Shown: piece after piece, positions 19,937 through 29,093 of the stretch
Layout: every line of letters begins with the position of its first letter
Numbering within the stretch: the stretch's first letter is position 1
Assembly: GCF_900105555.1 (NCBI RefSeq)
Contig: NZ_FNTZ01000001.1
Span: 2,294,001-2,358,000, forward strand
DNA length: 64,000 nucleotides
Direction: 5' to 3'
From: Pseudomonas coleopterorum
Lineage (GTDB): Bacteria > Pseudomonadota > Gammaproteobacteria > Pseudomonadales > Pseudomonadaceae
Position numbers and translations under genes: made by a program
The notes under the pieces: generated by a model
What the model was told of the DNA's origin: nothing
Database searches by the model: none
Seen by the model: only the letters and a program-made list of their open reading frames with translations

Positions 19937-20782
19937 TCAGAACCCCGAGCCCGCACGATCCAGGCAGGCGTCGACTTCCGCATCGGTTGGATGGCGCAGA
20001 ATCTGCAACGATTGCGCGGACCAGCTCACCAGACCCAGCTCGACGAACTCGCCAAGCCAGCCCTCCATGGGCCACTCCTGCCAGCGTTGATGGAAGCGCT
20101 GCGCATTGGCCACGATCGCGGAGAAATGGTTGAGCGGCGGACGCCAGGTGGGATGGTATTGGTGGAAAGCCTGGGCCGCCGCCGTTCTCAACTCGACACC
20201 CTGCCGACGCGCACTGAAAGCGAAATCGGTGTCTTCAGCGCCGTAGCCCAGATACCCCTCGTCGAACCCACCAATGCGTTCGAAAACCGCTCGCGTACAG
20301 GCAAAATTCAGCGACCAGAACAGATGATGGGGCAGCAGCGATCCCGGTGCGCCCCGGTATTGGCTCAACGGGTGGGCCACCCCATCGCGGGCCAGCGTGG
20401 CATGGGTCCAGCCCTCCATCTGCGCGGTGCTGGGCAGATAGCGCACCTCGCCCAGATGCAAGGATCCAGGCATCTCGCGCAACGCGGCCTCATAATCACG
20501 AAGCAGGCTTTCACCAGGAATGCAGTCCACGTCGAGAAACACCCACTGCTCGCCTTCACACTGGCGCACTGCATTGCGCGCCCTGGCCAGTGGCAGACCG
20601 TGGGAAGCATCGTCGACCATCAGGCAGTGAATCGGAAAACACTCGCTGTGCAGATGACGCGCAGGCTGGTTCATGAACACCACCCAGAGCGCCTCCGGCA
20701 TCAGACTACCCCGCTCCAGTCCGCGGATGACATTGTCCAGCTGCCGCTCGCGGCCATGCACCAGCGTAATCACATTCAACAT
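19937..20782 (-). CDS. glycosyltransferase with galactosyltransferase-like C-terminal motif
   Basis: A 281-residue GT-A fold transferase. It opens with NVITLVHGRERQLDNVI, has a DxD-type motif in VFLDVDCIPG, and carries the Glyco_transf_7C-like acceptor motif IGGFDEGYLGYGAEDTDFAF. No signal peptide or membrane segment is seen, so it is cytosolic. ATG at 20782 starts one base after the stop of the gene at 20784-21431; ATG at 20794 is the alternative. The two form an operon. Donor and acceptor sugars cannot be read from the sequence; assembly of a surface or secreted glycan is probable. Confidence 0.85.
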   Translation of the reverse strand: MLNVITLVHGRERQLDNVIRGLERGSLMPEALWVVFMNQPARHLHSECFPIHCLMVDDASHGLPLARARNAVRQCEGEQWVFLDVDCIPGESLLRDYEAALREMPGSLHLGEVRYLPSTAQMEGWTHATLARDGVAHPLSQYRGAPGSLLPHHLFWSLNFACTRAVFERIGGFDEGYLGYGAEDTDFAFSARRQGVELRTAAAQAFHQYHPTWRPPLNHFSAIVANAQRFHQRWQEWPMEGWLGEFVELGLVSWSAQSLQILRHPTDAEVDACLDRAGSGF

Positions 20783-20783
20783 T

Positions 20784-21431
20784 TCAGAACCCACTGACCT
20801 TGCTCAATGCCGGAAGCCGCACCGGCTCGCCATAACCACTGCCAACCGGTGTACCACGCCTCACACGCACCGAACCACTCCAGGCGATACGCCGACCACT
20901 GGATTCAATCTGACGAATCAGCTGCACCTCATCCTGCCCCGCCTTGAGCCCGCCCGCCTCCGCATAGGCTGCGGCACTGATGCCCAGGTTCGCACCATGA
21001 ACACTGGGCCGCGGCTCGTCAAAGGCAATGGACCGTCGGCGACGCTGGCCGGCAACTGCCTTCAACATGCCCGGTTCGAGGTCCACGCGACCACAGACCG
21101 CATCCACCCGGTACGCCAACTGAGCCGCCAGCCAGTCATCGGGAACGCGAGCGTCGGCCTCGGTCCAGGCCAGCCAACGCGCTCCAGCCTGGACCAGATG
21201 AGCAGCGCCCGCCGCCCGGGCAGTGACTTTGCTGCCAGCGCCAATATCGATCAACCGCACCGGGTAGCGCTGGGCAATGTCCCGCGACCGATCGCTGCAG
21301 TTATCCAACACCACGACGATACGGACCAGCTCGGTGCACAAGGTGCCATGCTCGGCGGCCAGCATGACCGATTGCAGGCATCGGTCCAGGCTGGCCTGCT
21401 TGTTGTGCACGGGTATGATGACGCCGATCAT
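20784..21431 (-). CDS. family 2 glycosyltransferase
   Basis: A 215-residue GT2 enzyme. The N-terminal nucleotide-sugar fold starts IGVIIPVHNKQASLDRCLQS, VVVLDNCSDRS is the first acidic motif and WLAWTEADARVPDDWL carries the DxD-like acidic pair. It is short compared with most GT2 proteins but has a complete GT-A core. It is first of a two-gene unit with the transferase at 19937-20782 and is 107 bases from the sugar dehydrogenase. The substrate is unknown. Confidence 0.85.
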   Translation of the reverse strand: MIGVIIPVHNKQASLDRCLQSVMLAAEHGTLCTELVRIVVVLDNCSDRSRDIAQRYPVRLIDIGAGSKVTARAAGAAHLVQAGARWLAWTEADARVPDDWLAAQLAYRVDAVCGRVDLEPGMLKAVAGQRRRRSIAFDEPRPSVHGANLGISAAAYAEAGGLKAGQDEVQLIRQIESSGRRIAWSGSVRVRRGTPVGSGYGEPVRLPALSKVSGF

Positions 21432-21538
21432 GCTGAACCTCTTGAGACCATGAAATCGCCAGGACCCTGCAAGTCGTTGACCAGCAATCGACTCGAAGAT
21501 GGCCCAGAGGTTTCACGGCGTCGATCAAATGAGCCGAT

Positions 21539-22684
21539 TCATTCCAGGCCGATCTTCAGCAATTCCCCTTCGTCGTCATCGGTCAGCACGTAGAGATAGC
21601 CGTCGGGACCCTGACGCACGTCGCGGATACGCTCGCCGCGCTCGCCCAGCAGACGCTCTTCGTGCACCACCTTGTCGTCTTCGAACTGCAGGCGGATCAG
21701 GTCTTCGGACGCTAGCCCACCGATGAACAGGTTGTGATTCCAGCGCTTGAACTTGTCATTGTCATAGAACGCCATGCCGCTGATGGCCGGCGACTTCTCC
21801 CAGACATGGTAGGGATCGGTGATGCCCGGACCGGTTTTCCCTTTCGCTTCGGGAATCGGCTCGCCGGAATAGTTGATGCCGTGGGTGTAGAGCGGCCAGC
21901 CGTAATTGGCCCCCTTCTCGATGATGTTCAGCTCATCGCCACCCTTGGCGCCGTGCTCATGTGTCCACAGGGTGCCTGTCCACGGGTTCAAGGCCGCCCC
22001 CTGCTGGTTGCGGTGGCCGAACGACCAGATTTCCGGGCGCACGTTTTTCTGCCCTACGAAAGGGTTGTCCTTGGGCACCTTGCCGTCGGGGAAGATACGC
22101 ACAACCTTGCCCTGCAGCTTGTCCAGATCCTGGGAAGTCGAGCGCTCGTTGTTTTCACCCAAGGCGATGAACAGATAGCCGTCGCGGTCGAACACCAGCC
22201 GCGAACCGAAATGGTTGCCAACCGACAGCTTGGGCTCCTGACGGAAGATCGTGGTGAAGTTTTCCAGGTGAGTCAGGTCCTCGGACAACCGGCCGCGCCC
22301 CACTGCCGTACCCCCCTTGCCGTCCTCACCCTGCTCGGCATACGACAGATAAACCATGCGGTCAGCCTTGAAGTCGGGCGACAGCACCACGTCGAGCAGC
22401 CCGCCCTGGTTCTTCGCCCATACCTGCGGCACGCCGCTGATGGGCGACGAAATCTTGCCTTCGGCGCTGACCACGCGCAGATCACCTGGTTTTTCGGTCA
22501 CCAGCATGCCTTTGTTGTCCGGCAAGAACGCCAGAGCCCAGGGGTATTTGAGGCCTTCGGCAACGGTAGTGACCGTCACCTGGCCCAGTTCGCTCTGATA
22601 GGTTTTCACCGTGGCGGCCGAAGCGGCCATTCCATACAGGGCAAGGCCGGCGAAGGCTGAGGCGAACAGGGTTTTCTGCAACAT
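21539..22684 (-). CDS. periplasmic PQQ-dependent aldose sugar dehydrogenase
   Basis: A 381-residue soluble quinoprotein of the YliI/Asd and glucose/sorbosone dehydrogenase family. A Sec signal peptide (MLQKTLFASAFAGLALYGMA, cut near ASAA) exports it to the periplasm. A six-bladed propeller follows with family motifs YPWALAFLPD, LDVVLSPDF, GNHFGSRLVF, SFGHRNQQG, WTHEHGAKGGDELN and GANYGWP. These hold the PQQ-binding His/Arg/Lys residues and Ca ligands. It oxidises aldoses to lactones and passes electrons to the respiratory chain, feeding the gluconate and ketogluconate pathways also encoded in this window. No PQQ synthesis genes are visible. Confidence 0.92.
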   Translation of the reverse strand: MLQKTLFASAFAGLALYGMAASAATVKTYQSELGQVTVTTVAEGLKYPWALAFLPDNKGMLVTEKPGDLRVVSAEGKISSPISGVPQVWAKNQGGLLDVVLSPDFKADRMVYLSYAEQGEDGKGGTAVGRGRLSEDLTHLENFTTIFRQEPKLSVGNHFGSRLVFDRDGYLFIALGENNERSTSQDLDKLQGKVVRIFPDGKVPKDNPFVGQKNVRPEIWSFGHRNQQGAALNPWTGTLWTHEHGAKGGDELNIIEKGANYGWPLYTHGINYSGEPIPEAKGKTGPGITDPYHVWEKSPAISGMAFYDNDKFKRWNHNLFIGGLASEDLIRLQFEDDKVVHEERLLGERGERIRDVRQGPDGYLYVLTDDDEGELLKIGLE

Positions 22685-22716
22685 AGGGCTTATCCTTCAG
22701 CGGAAAAAAAGAGGAA

Positions 22717-23049
22717 TCACCGCGTGCCAGGCGCAGTGCGGGGTTGCTGGGTGCCGTTGGCTGGCCGGCGCAGGTTGTCGCCGTTGCCGATGCCGCGATT
22801 TTCCAGCGTCGGCGGCCGCGGGTTATCGGTGCGCGGTGTCGGCTGGCGCGGCTGCGGATTGGGCGCAGTGGTGCCTTGCCGACTGTTGGGGTTGATCCGT
22901 CGGATCGGGCTGTTATAGGGGTTGGAGGCGTCGTTTGCAGCCAGGCTGATAGGCTGGCGTAGCGGCGCGTGTGCAGCTGCCACGTCGGCCAAGGCCGAAT
23001 GGGACAGCATCGCGCCAAGAAGAATGGTCGCCAATAGGGACAACTTCAT
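22717..23049 (-). CDS. small secreted proline/asparagine-rich protein
   Basis: A 110-residue protein with a clear signal peptide (MKLSLLATILLGAMLSHSAL, cleavage near ALADV). The mature part is disordered and rich in Pro, Asn, Arg and Thr (PNPQPRQPTPRTDNPRPP) with no recognisable domain. ATG at 23049 is chosen because the signal peptide starts there; GAGGA lies upstream. It lies 32 bases upstream of the sugar dehydrogenase on the same strand and may be cotranscribed. Function is unknown. Confidence 0.7.
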   Translation of the reverse strand: MKLSLLATILLGAMLSHSALADVAAAHAPLRQPISLAANDASNPYNSPIRRINPNSRQGTTAPNPQPRQPTPRTDNPRPPTLENRGIGNGDNLRRPANGTQQPRTAPGTR

Positions 23050-23174
23050 GAATGGCGTGTCCTCGATCACGGTGGGTTCAGGCCTTTGAGGCCGAATCGT
23101 CCTCGGCGTTCGCCGCGCCATGGCCTGACGACACCCCCGAGGTGATTCACCATGTTTCCGAACGGCCCGCGGGC

Positions 23175-23666
23175 TCAGTCCTGAGTCAAGCCGAGCCGCT
23201 CGTGCCATTGAGCCAACGATTCGTCAGGATACTGCTGGAATTGCCGGTCATTCCTGCCGGCTTCCACCTCAACCCACCCTGCCTTGGAGTCCAGCAGCAA
23301 GTGAGTGTGCTCCGGCGGCACGGGCAACTCGCTGTCGATGGCGCTGGCAAAGGGATGCACCAGCTCCGGCCAGGCCGGATCGAACAGCCACAAGGCACTG
23401 CCGCACAGATGACAGAAATGCCGTTCGGCGGTGCTGGCGTGAGTGCCAGTGCCGTCTTCGTCGGGCATCCGGGCGTGGTAGACGGTGATGTGGCTGCGGC
23501 CCTGCACATTGAGGCTCGCGGCCTCGCCCCCCAGGTTGATTGCGTAGCCACCGCCGCCCTGGGTCTTGCGGCAGACCGAACAGTAGCAACGCTGATAAGG
23601 ATAAGGGTGGGCGCTGTGCAGGCTGAAGGTGACGGCACCGCAGTGACAGGATCCGTGCAATTGCAT
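23175..23666 (-). CDS. GFA/CENP-V family zinc protein
   Basis: A 163-residue member of the glutathione-dependent formaldehyde-activating enzyme (Gfa) fold. Zinc ligands are seen in GSCHCGAVTF, QRCYCSVCRKTQGGG and RHFCHLCGSALW. Family members bind one or two zincs; most, unlike Gfa itself, have no proven substrate. It lies between the small secreted protein and the MFS gene, all on the minus strand but with separate spacing. Confidence 0.88.
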   Translation of the reverse strand: MQLHGSCHCGAVTFSLHSAHPYPYQRCYCSVCRKTQGGGGYAINLGGEAASLNVQGRSHITVYHARMPDEDGTGTHASTAERHFCHLCGSALWLFDPAWPELVHPFASAIDSELPVPPEHTHLLLDSKAGWVEVEAGRNDRQFQQYPDESLAQWHERLGLTQD

Positions 23667-23738
23667 GGCTGAACTCCGTATCGAATGACCATGAAGGGTC
23701 GACTGGACCCCGTTCAGCGTAGACCCTGCACGGTCGCT

Positions 23739-24890
23739 TCAGTTTCGCAGGTAGCGCCCGCTGGCGGCGACGAACAGCAGCAGCACGATCAGCACGCCCA
23801 GCGCGATCGACAGGCTGCTGCCGTGGGCGACGAAGCCGATGAACGCCGGCCCTACCAGAATCCCCGCATACCCCAGCGAGGTCATGGCCGGGATGGCCGC
23901 GCTCTGCGGCATGGTGGTCTGCCGGCCGACAGCGGTGAACAGCACCGGGACAATGTTCGAGCAGCCGGCGCCGATCAGCGCATAACCCAGCAACGCCGCA
24001 GGCCAGGCCGGGATGGCGAGCGACAGGGCCAGTCCGGCAGCGGCGCAGAGCCCGCCGAACAAGGTGACCCGCGCTCCACCGAAGCGAGCGACGATCCTGT
24101 CGCCGGTCAGACGGCCGATGGTCATGGCAGTGGCGAACGCCGCATAGCCAAGTCCGGCATAGGCCGGTTGCATGTCCCGCTCGGAGACCAGGAATACTGC
24201 GCTCCAGTCGAGCATCGCGCCCTCGGTGAGAAAGACGATGAAGCACAGCGCACCGAGAAACAGCACGATGCCGCGCGGCATGGCGAACAACGGGCCGTCG
24301 CTTTCGTTGCCGTAGGGCAGCAGGTGGGGTGCGGCCTTGAATACCGCCAGCAGGGTCACTGCCACCACACAGGCCACTGCCAGCAGCGGCGTCAGGCCCA
24401 GCGCGAGCAGTGCGGTCATGCCGCCGGCCCCGAGTATGCCACCGACGCTGAACAGGCCATGGAAGCCCGACATCATCGGTCGGCCGCTGGCCTTCTCGAC
24501 CAGCACTGCCTGGATATTCATGGCGCAGTCGATGGCCCCCATCCCTGCGCCGAACAGCAACACCGCACCGATCAACAGCGGCAGGGTCCCGGCAGTGGCC
24601 AGCAGGGGCAACATCAGGCAGATCAGCACGCCGGCACCGACGATGACACGTCGGCAACCCCAGCGGGCGCACAGATAACCGGACAACGGCATGGCCAGAA
24701 TCGAACCGGCCCCCAGGCCCAGCAACAGCAACCCCAGGCTGCCATCGCTGAGTTCGGCCCGCGCCTTGGCCAAGGGCACCAGCGGGGCCCAGGCAGCCAT
24801 GGCGAAGCCGGCAATGAAGAAAGCGATACGGGTGGAAAACTGCTCTCGCCGCCCAGGTGCGGCGGTGGCATAGGTGCTGCTCGACGACAT
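23739..24890 (-). CDS. MFS transporter, YbjJ-like
   Basis: A 383-residue carrier with about 12 hydrophobic segments. It has the MFS loop GYLCARWGCRRV after TM2 and the YbjJ-like block GAGMGAIDCAMNIQAVLVEK. ATG at 24890 is chosen because AAGG lies 8 bases upstream; an upstream ATG at 24944 would add 18 unlikely residues. Substrate is unknown: relatives include sugar carriers and efflux pumps. The gene diverges from the MscS-type channel gene, with 77 bases between starts. Confidence 0.85.
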   Translation of the reverse strand: MSSSSTYATAAPGRREQFSTRIAFFIAGFAMAAWAPLVPLAKARAELSDGSLGLLLLGLGAGSILAMPLSGYLCARWGCRRVIVGAGVLICLMLPLLATAGTLPLLIGAVLLFGAGMGAIDCAMNIQAVLVEKASGRPMMSGFHGLFSVGGILGAGGMTALLALGLTPLLAVACVVAVTLLAVFKAAPHLLPYGNESDGPLFAMPRGIVLFLGALCFIVFLTEGAMLDWSAVFLVSERDMQPAYAGLGYAAFATAMTIGRLTGDRIVARFGGARVTLFGGLCAAAGLALSLAIPAWPAALLGYALIGAGCSNIVPVLFTAVGRQTTMPQSAAIPAMTSLGYAGILVGPAFIGFVAHGSSLSIALGVLIVLLLFVAASGRYLRN

Positions 24891-24967
24891 GATCAAAGCC
24901 TTGGATGAGAAACGTATGAACGGTAGCAGACCCGACCTGAACACATGGCGGATGCTCCAAATGCAAG

Positions 24968-27094
24968 ATGAACAATCCCGACAAATGCCGCCAATCGGCG
25001 AACTTGCCCGGCAAAATTCAATCAGTGACTGGTGTACCGACCAATAGAGCGACCCGCATTGTGTTCAGTTCCCGCGCCAGATTCACCCTCTTCCTGCTGT
25101 CAGTGCTGCTGAGTTTCAGCCTGCAGGCCTCCGAAGCACCCGCAGCCGATGCACCCAACGAAGACCCCGCGCCACTGGTGCAGGGAGGTCTACTGGGCGC
25201 CCTGAGCAACGGCATCGATGATGTGCAGAAAAAGCTAGATCTGGACGAGCACGTGCTCGACACCTGGCGCTTGCGCACCGACCGCGCCGCCAGCGAGGTC
25301 GACACGCTGATCAATCGGCATTCACGCTCGGCGCTGGACCTGGCGACCGATTTCATCCTGCTGTCGGTGTGCTGGATGGCCACGTTTCTGGCCGTGCATT
25401 TCCTCGGACGCTTCATCGTCGCGCGCAGCGCACGCCGCCGATTCGTCCGGGAACGTCCCCGCCTGCACAACTTGCTGGGCTATATCCTGCCCTTCACCCT
25501 TGCGGCCATCGTCGCACTGCCGGTGACGCTGTACGCCAGTCATTCCCTGGACATGTCCATCGCCCGCGCCATCGGCATGTCGCTGGCCTACGCCACCAGC
25601 AGCGGCATTTTCTCGACGTCGGTGATCATGTGCGTGATCACCCTGTTCGACAGCGGACACAAGCGCGCTGCCGTCGGCGCCTTGCGACGCTATGCGCCAC
25701 GGCCGCTGTTCATGATCGGCTTTCTTGCCGCCCTCAGCGATGCACTGACCAGCCCGCAGATCGCTCGGCAACTGGGGACCAATTTCACTGCCAGCCTGGC
25801 GGTGGTCGCCGGCCTGTTCGCCACCCTCTCGTTCGCCGTATTGGTGGTACGCATGCGCCGGCCGGTGGCTCACCTGATCCGCAACCGGCCACTGCCGCAG
25901 CGTCTTCAGCATCGTGCGGTGCAGGAATCGCTGCGGCTGTTCTCATCCCTGTGGTACCTGCCTATCCTGCTGATGATCCTGGTGTCGGCGGTGCATTTGA
26001 TCGGTGCGGGCGAGGAAAGCCAGAAAGCCTTGCAGAATGCGTTGCTGACCACGGTCCTGCTGATCGCCACGGTGTTTCTCAGCACGGTCATGCAGCACCT
26101 GTTCAAGCCCCCCGCCACGGCCACGCCGCGCCTGCGTCCCTATAAAGAGCTGCTGCGCAGCCTGGGGCACGCGGTGGCACGCATCGCCATGGCCATCGCC
26201 TTCATCGAGCTGCTGGGGCGGATCTGGGGCGTGTCGATGCTGGAGTTCGCCGCGCGCAACAGCATGGGCCGCGCCATCAGTGATTCGCTGAGCAGCATCG
26301 GCTTGATCCTGCTGGTCACCTGGCTGCTGTGGGTGGTGCTGGACACCGCCATTCAAGAGGCGCTGAAGCCCTCGGTGGGCAAGCGTGCCACGCGTCAGCC
26401 GAGCACGCGGGTGTTGACCATCCTGCCGATGCTGCGCAACGCGATCAAAATCATCCTGCTGGTGATCTGCACCATCACCACCATGGCCAACCTGGGCATC
26501 AACGTCGCGCCGCTGCTGGCCGGTGCCGGGGTGGTCGGCCTGGCCATCGGCTTCGGCTCGCAACAGTTGGTGCAGGATGTCATCACCGGGTTGTTCATTC
26601 TCATCGAAGACACCATCGCCATCGGCGACTGGGTGGTGCTCGATTCCGGGCATGCGGGCACCGTGGAGAGCCTGACCATCCGCACCCTGCGCCTGCGCGA
26701 CGGCAAAGGCTTCGTGCATTCGGTGCCGTTCGGCCAGATCAAGGCAGTGACCAACCAGTCCCGGCAGTTCGCCTATGCATTCTTTTCGGTGCAGTTCACC
26801 TACGACAGCGACATCGATACGGCCTTGGACCTGATCAAGCAGGCGGGCCAATCGATCGTCGACGACGTGATGCTCAAGCACAACCTGCAGGGGCCGCTGC
26901 AGGTGTTCGGGGTGGACAAGATGGACCTCAACGGCATCGTGCTCACTGCGCAGTTCCGCACGGTGTCCGGCGGGCAGTACGGTGTCGGGCGGGCATTCAA
27001 CGAGCGGCTGAAGAAGCTCGTCGACCAGCACGACAACGTGCGTTTCGCCCAGTACTACCCTGCCCTCGGCCTGCCCGCACCCGCCGCCGTCTGA
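24968..27094 (+). CDS. MscS-family mechanosensitive channel (YbiO-like)
   Basis: A large MscS-family channel of up to 708 residues. An extra N-terminal region has about eight membrane helices. The pore helix and beta domain follow (NLGINVAPLLAGAGVVGLAI, then FGSQQLVQDVITGLFILIED and VPFGQIKAVTNQSR), with the C-terminal cytoplasmic alpha/beta domain. It opens under membrane tension to release solutes during hypo-osmotic shock. Start is uncertain: ATG at 24968 gives a long basic leader, while GTG at 25061 gives a clean signal peptide (FSSRARFTLFLLSVLLSFS). Neither has a strong ribosome-binding site. Confidence 0.9.
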   Translation: MNNPDKCRQSANLPGKIQSVTGVPTNRATRIVFSSRARFTLFLLSVLLSFSLQASEAPAADAPNEDPAPLVQGGLLGALSNGIDDVQKKLDLDEHVLDTWRLRTDRAASEVDTLINRHSRSALDLATDFILLSVCWMATFLAVHFLGRFIVARSARRRFVRERPRLHNLLGYILPFTLAAIVALPVTLYASHSLDMSIARAIGMSLAYATSSGIFSTSVIMCVITLFDSGHKRAAVGALRRYAPRPLFMIGFLAALSDALTSPQIARQLGTNFTASLAVVAGLFATLSFAVLVVRMRRPVAHLIRNRPLPQRLQHRAVQESLRLFSSLWYLPILLMILVSAVHLIGAGEESQKALQNALLTTVLLIATVFLSTVMQHLFKPPATATPRLRPYKELLRSLGHAVARIAMAIAFIELLGRIWGVSMLEFAARNSMGRAISDSLSSIGLILLVTWLLWVVLDTAIQEALKPSVGKRATRQPSTRVLTILPMLRNAIKIILLVICTITTMANLGINVAPLLAGAGVVGLAIGFGSQQLVQDVITGLFILIEDTIAIGDWVVLDSGHAGTVESLTIRTLRLRDGKGFVHSVPFGQIKAVTNQSRQFAYAFFSVQFTYDSDIDTALDLIKQAGQSIVDDVMLKHNLQGPLQVFGVDKMDLNGIVLTAQFRTVSGGQYGVGRAFNERLKKLVDQHDNVRFAQYYPALGLPAPAAV

Positions 27095-27101
27095 AACGCA
27101 A

Positions 27102-27138
27102 GACGCCGACGCTCACAGGGCATGTGAGCGTCGGCGTC
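27102..27138. terminator. perfect 16-bp hairpin, bidirectional terminator
   Basis: GACGCCGACGCTCACA (27102-27117) and its exact complement (27123-27138) enclose a 5-base loop. It sits between the convergent channel and ABC-substrate-binding genes. The following T-tract is weak on both sides, so termination efficiency is uncertain. Confidence 0.85.
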
Positions 27139-27157
27139 GATGCTTTCTAAGCAATGA

Positions 27158-28159
27158 TCAGCTGCCGTCGCCGCCGTGCGCTTCTTCGAAGAAGTAGTCC
27201 TTCCAGCTCTGCGCCTTGTTCTTCAGCACGCCCAGCTCATGCAGGCGCTCGGCGTAGATGAAGGTGCGTTGCGGCGCCACGGTGAAGTTGATCTCCGGGT
27301 CCTCCACGATCTTCTCGACGAACGCCTCGCTCAGGGTGGATTTCTCGACACGGATGTAGGTCTTGGCGGCGGCGACCTTGTCCGCCGTGACGATCTGCGC
27401 CGCTTCCACCAGTGCGTCATAGAACGCCTTGTAGGTCTTGGGGTTTTCGTCGTGGAATTTCTGCGTGGTGTACAACACGTTGAAGGTCACCGGGCCACCG
27501 AGAATGTCGTAGCTGCTGAGCACCTTGTGCACCTTGGGGTTTTCCAGGGCCTGGTACTGGAACGGCGGGCTGGAGAAATGCGCGCTGATTTCCGAACCGC
27601 CAGCGATCAGTGCCGAGGTCGCATCCGGATGGGGAATGCTCACCGAAATGTTGTCGAATTTCTTGAATTCCTTGTCGCCGTACAGCTTGGCCGTTTCCAG
27701 CTGCAGGGTCCGTGACTGGAAGCCTACGCCAGCGGCGGGCACCGCGATGCGATCCTTGTCGGTGAAGTCTTTCAAGGTCTTCACGTCTGGGTTGTTGCTG
27801 AGCAGGTAGTTGGGCATGGAGCCCAGCGAGGCAATGGCCTTGACGTTCTGCCGGCCCTTGGTCCGATCCCACACGGTGAGCATCGGCGGCACACCGGCCG
27901 AGACCACGTCCAACGCACCGGCGAGCAACGCCTCGTTCATTGCGGTGGCGCCGGAAATGCTGTTCCAGTCCACCTCGATATCGATGCCCTGCTGCTTGCC
28001 GTGCTTCTCGATCAGGTGCTGGTCACGCACCACATCGAGAATGAGGTAGCCGATGCCGAACTGCTGGGCGATGCTGATCTTGCCTTCGGCGCTGGCCCCA
28101 CCGGCCAGCAGCGCAGCGGCGAGGCCGCAGGCCAGGGAAAGCTTGTTTGCAAATACCAT
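27158..28159 (-). CDS. ABC importer substrate-binding protein (sulfonate/nitrate/taurine family)
   Basis: A 333-residue periplasmic binding protein with signal peptide (NKLSLACGLAAALLAGGASA). The fold is NMT1/SsuA-like: FGIGYLILDVVRDQHLIEKH, then GATAMNEALLAGALDVVSAG. It lacks the classical motifs that would separate taurine, alkanesulfonate and other ligands. ATG at 28159 places the signal peptide at the N-terminus. It is last in a dioxygenase, ATPase, permease, binding-protein operon. Confidence 0.9.
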   Translation of the reverse strand: MVFANKLSLACGLAAALLAGGASAEGKISIAQQFGIGYLILDVVRDQHLIEKHGKQQGIDIEVDWNSISGATAMNEALLAGALDVVSAGVPPMLTVWDRTKGRQNVKAIASLGSMPNYLLSNNPDVKTLKDFTDKDRIAVPAAGVGFQSRTLQLETAKLYGDKEFKKFDNISVSIPHPDATSALIAGGSEISAHFSSPPFQYQALENPKVHKVLSSYDILGGPVTFNVLYTTQKFHDENPKTYKAFYDALVEAAQIVTADKVAAAKTYIRVEKSTLSEAFVEKIVEDPEINFTVAPQRTFIYAERLHELGVLKNKAQSWKDYFFEEAHGGDGS

Positions 28160-28188
28160 GTTGAATGCTCTGGACAGGGATTGAGGGA

Positions 28189-29055
28189 TCAGCGCTGCAT
28201 GCCCCAGCGCTTGATGGTCAGACGTTCGAAGGTGTTGAACAGCAGGTTTTCCACCAGCAGGCCGATCAGGATCACTGCGGCCAGTCCGGCGAACACCTTG
28301 TCGGTGTACAGCTCGTTGCGGTTCTGGAAGATGTACCAACCCAGGCCGCCCTTGCCGGACGACGCACCGAACACCAGTTCGGCGGCGATCAAGGTGCGCC
28401 AGGCGAACGCCCAGCCGATCTTGAGGCCCGCCAGGATCGACGGCAGCGCCGCCGGTATCAGGATGTACCAGACGAAGCGCAAGCCACGCAGTCCATAGTT
28501 GCGCCCGGCCATGCGCTGGGTTTCAGAAACGCCGAGGAAACCGGCGTAGGTGTTCAGGGCCAGGGCCCACAACACCGAATGCACCAGCACGAAGATCAGG
28601 CTGTTCTCGCCCAGGCCGAACCACAGCAACGACAGTGGCAACAGGGCAATGGCCGGCAGCGGGTTGAACATGGCGGTCAGCGTGCTGAGCAGGTCGCGCC
28701 CCAGCTGGGTCGACACCGCCAGGGTGGTCAAACCGAACGCCAGGACGATGCCGATCAGGTAGCCCTTGATCAGCACGGTCAAGGAAATCCACACCTTGCT
28801 CAGCAGTTCGCCACTGGCGATGCCATCGATGAAGGCGTTGGCGGTCTGCAGGAAACTGGGCAGCAGCAGGTCGTTGTTCTGCCAGCGTGCCGCCAGCTCC
28901 CAGAGCACGGCCAGGGCGAGCAGGATCACACCCTTGCGCACCCACGCCTGTTGCCAGATGCGCCGAGGCAGGGAAATATCCCGAACGAGTTCGGATTGAG
29001 TGAACGGCTCAAGAGCAACTTCGTACTCCTGACGCACGGGTGGGGAAAGGCTCAT
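28189..29055 (-). CDS. ABC importer permease (SsuC/TauC family)
   Basis: A 288-residue inner-membrane permease with about six helices. The conserved cytoplasmic EAA-type loop appears as GVSETQRMAGRNYGLRGLRF, followed by WYILIPAALPSILAGLKIGW. It pairs with the ATPase at 29094-29975 and the binding protein at 27158-28159. It begins 38 bases after the ATPase stop. Confidence 0.92.
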   Translation of the reverse strand: MSLSPPVRQEYEVALEPFTQSELVRDISLPRRIWQQAWVRKGVILLALAVLWELAARWQNNDLLLPSFLQTANAFIDGIASGELLSKVWISLTVLIKGYLIGIVLAFGLTTLAVSTQLGRDLLSTLTAMFNPLPAIALLPLSLLWFGLGENSLIFVLVHSVLWALALNTYAGFLGVSETQRMAGRNYGLRGLRFVWYILIPAALPSILAGLKIGWAFAWRTLIAAELVFGASSGKGGLGWYIFQNRNELYTDKVFAGLAAVILIGLLVENLLFNTFERLTIKRWGMQR

Positions 29056-29093
29056 GGATGTGCTCCGAATGCGGCGAGGTCAGTGCAGCGATA

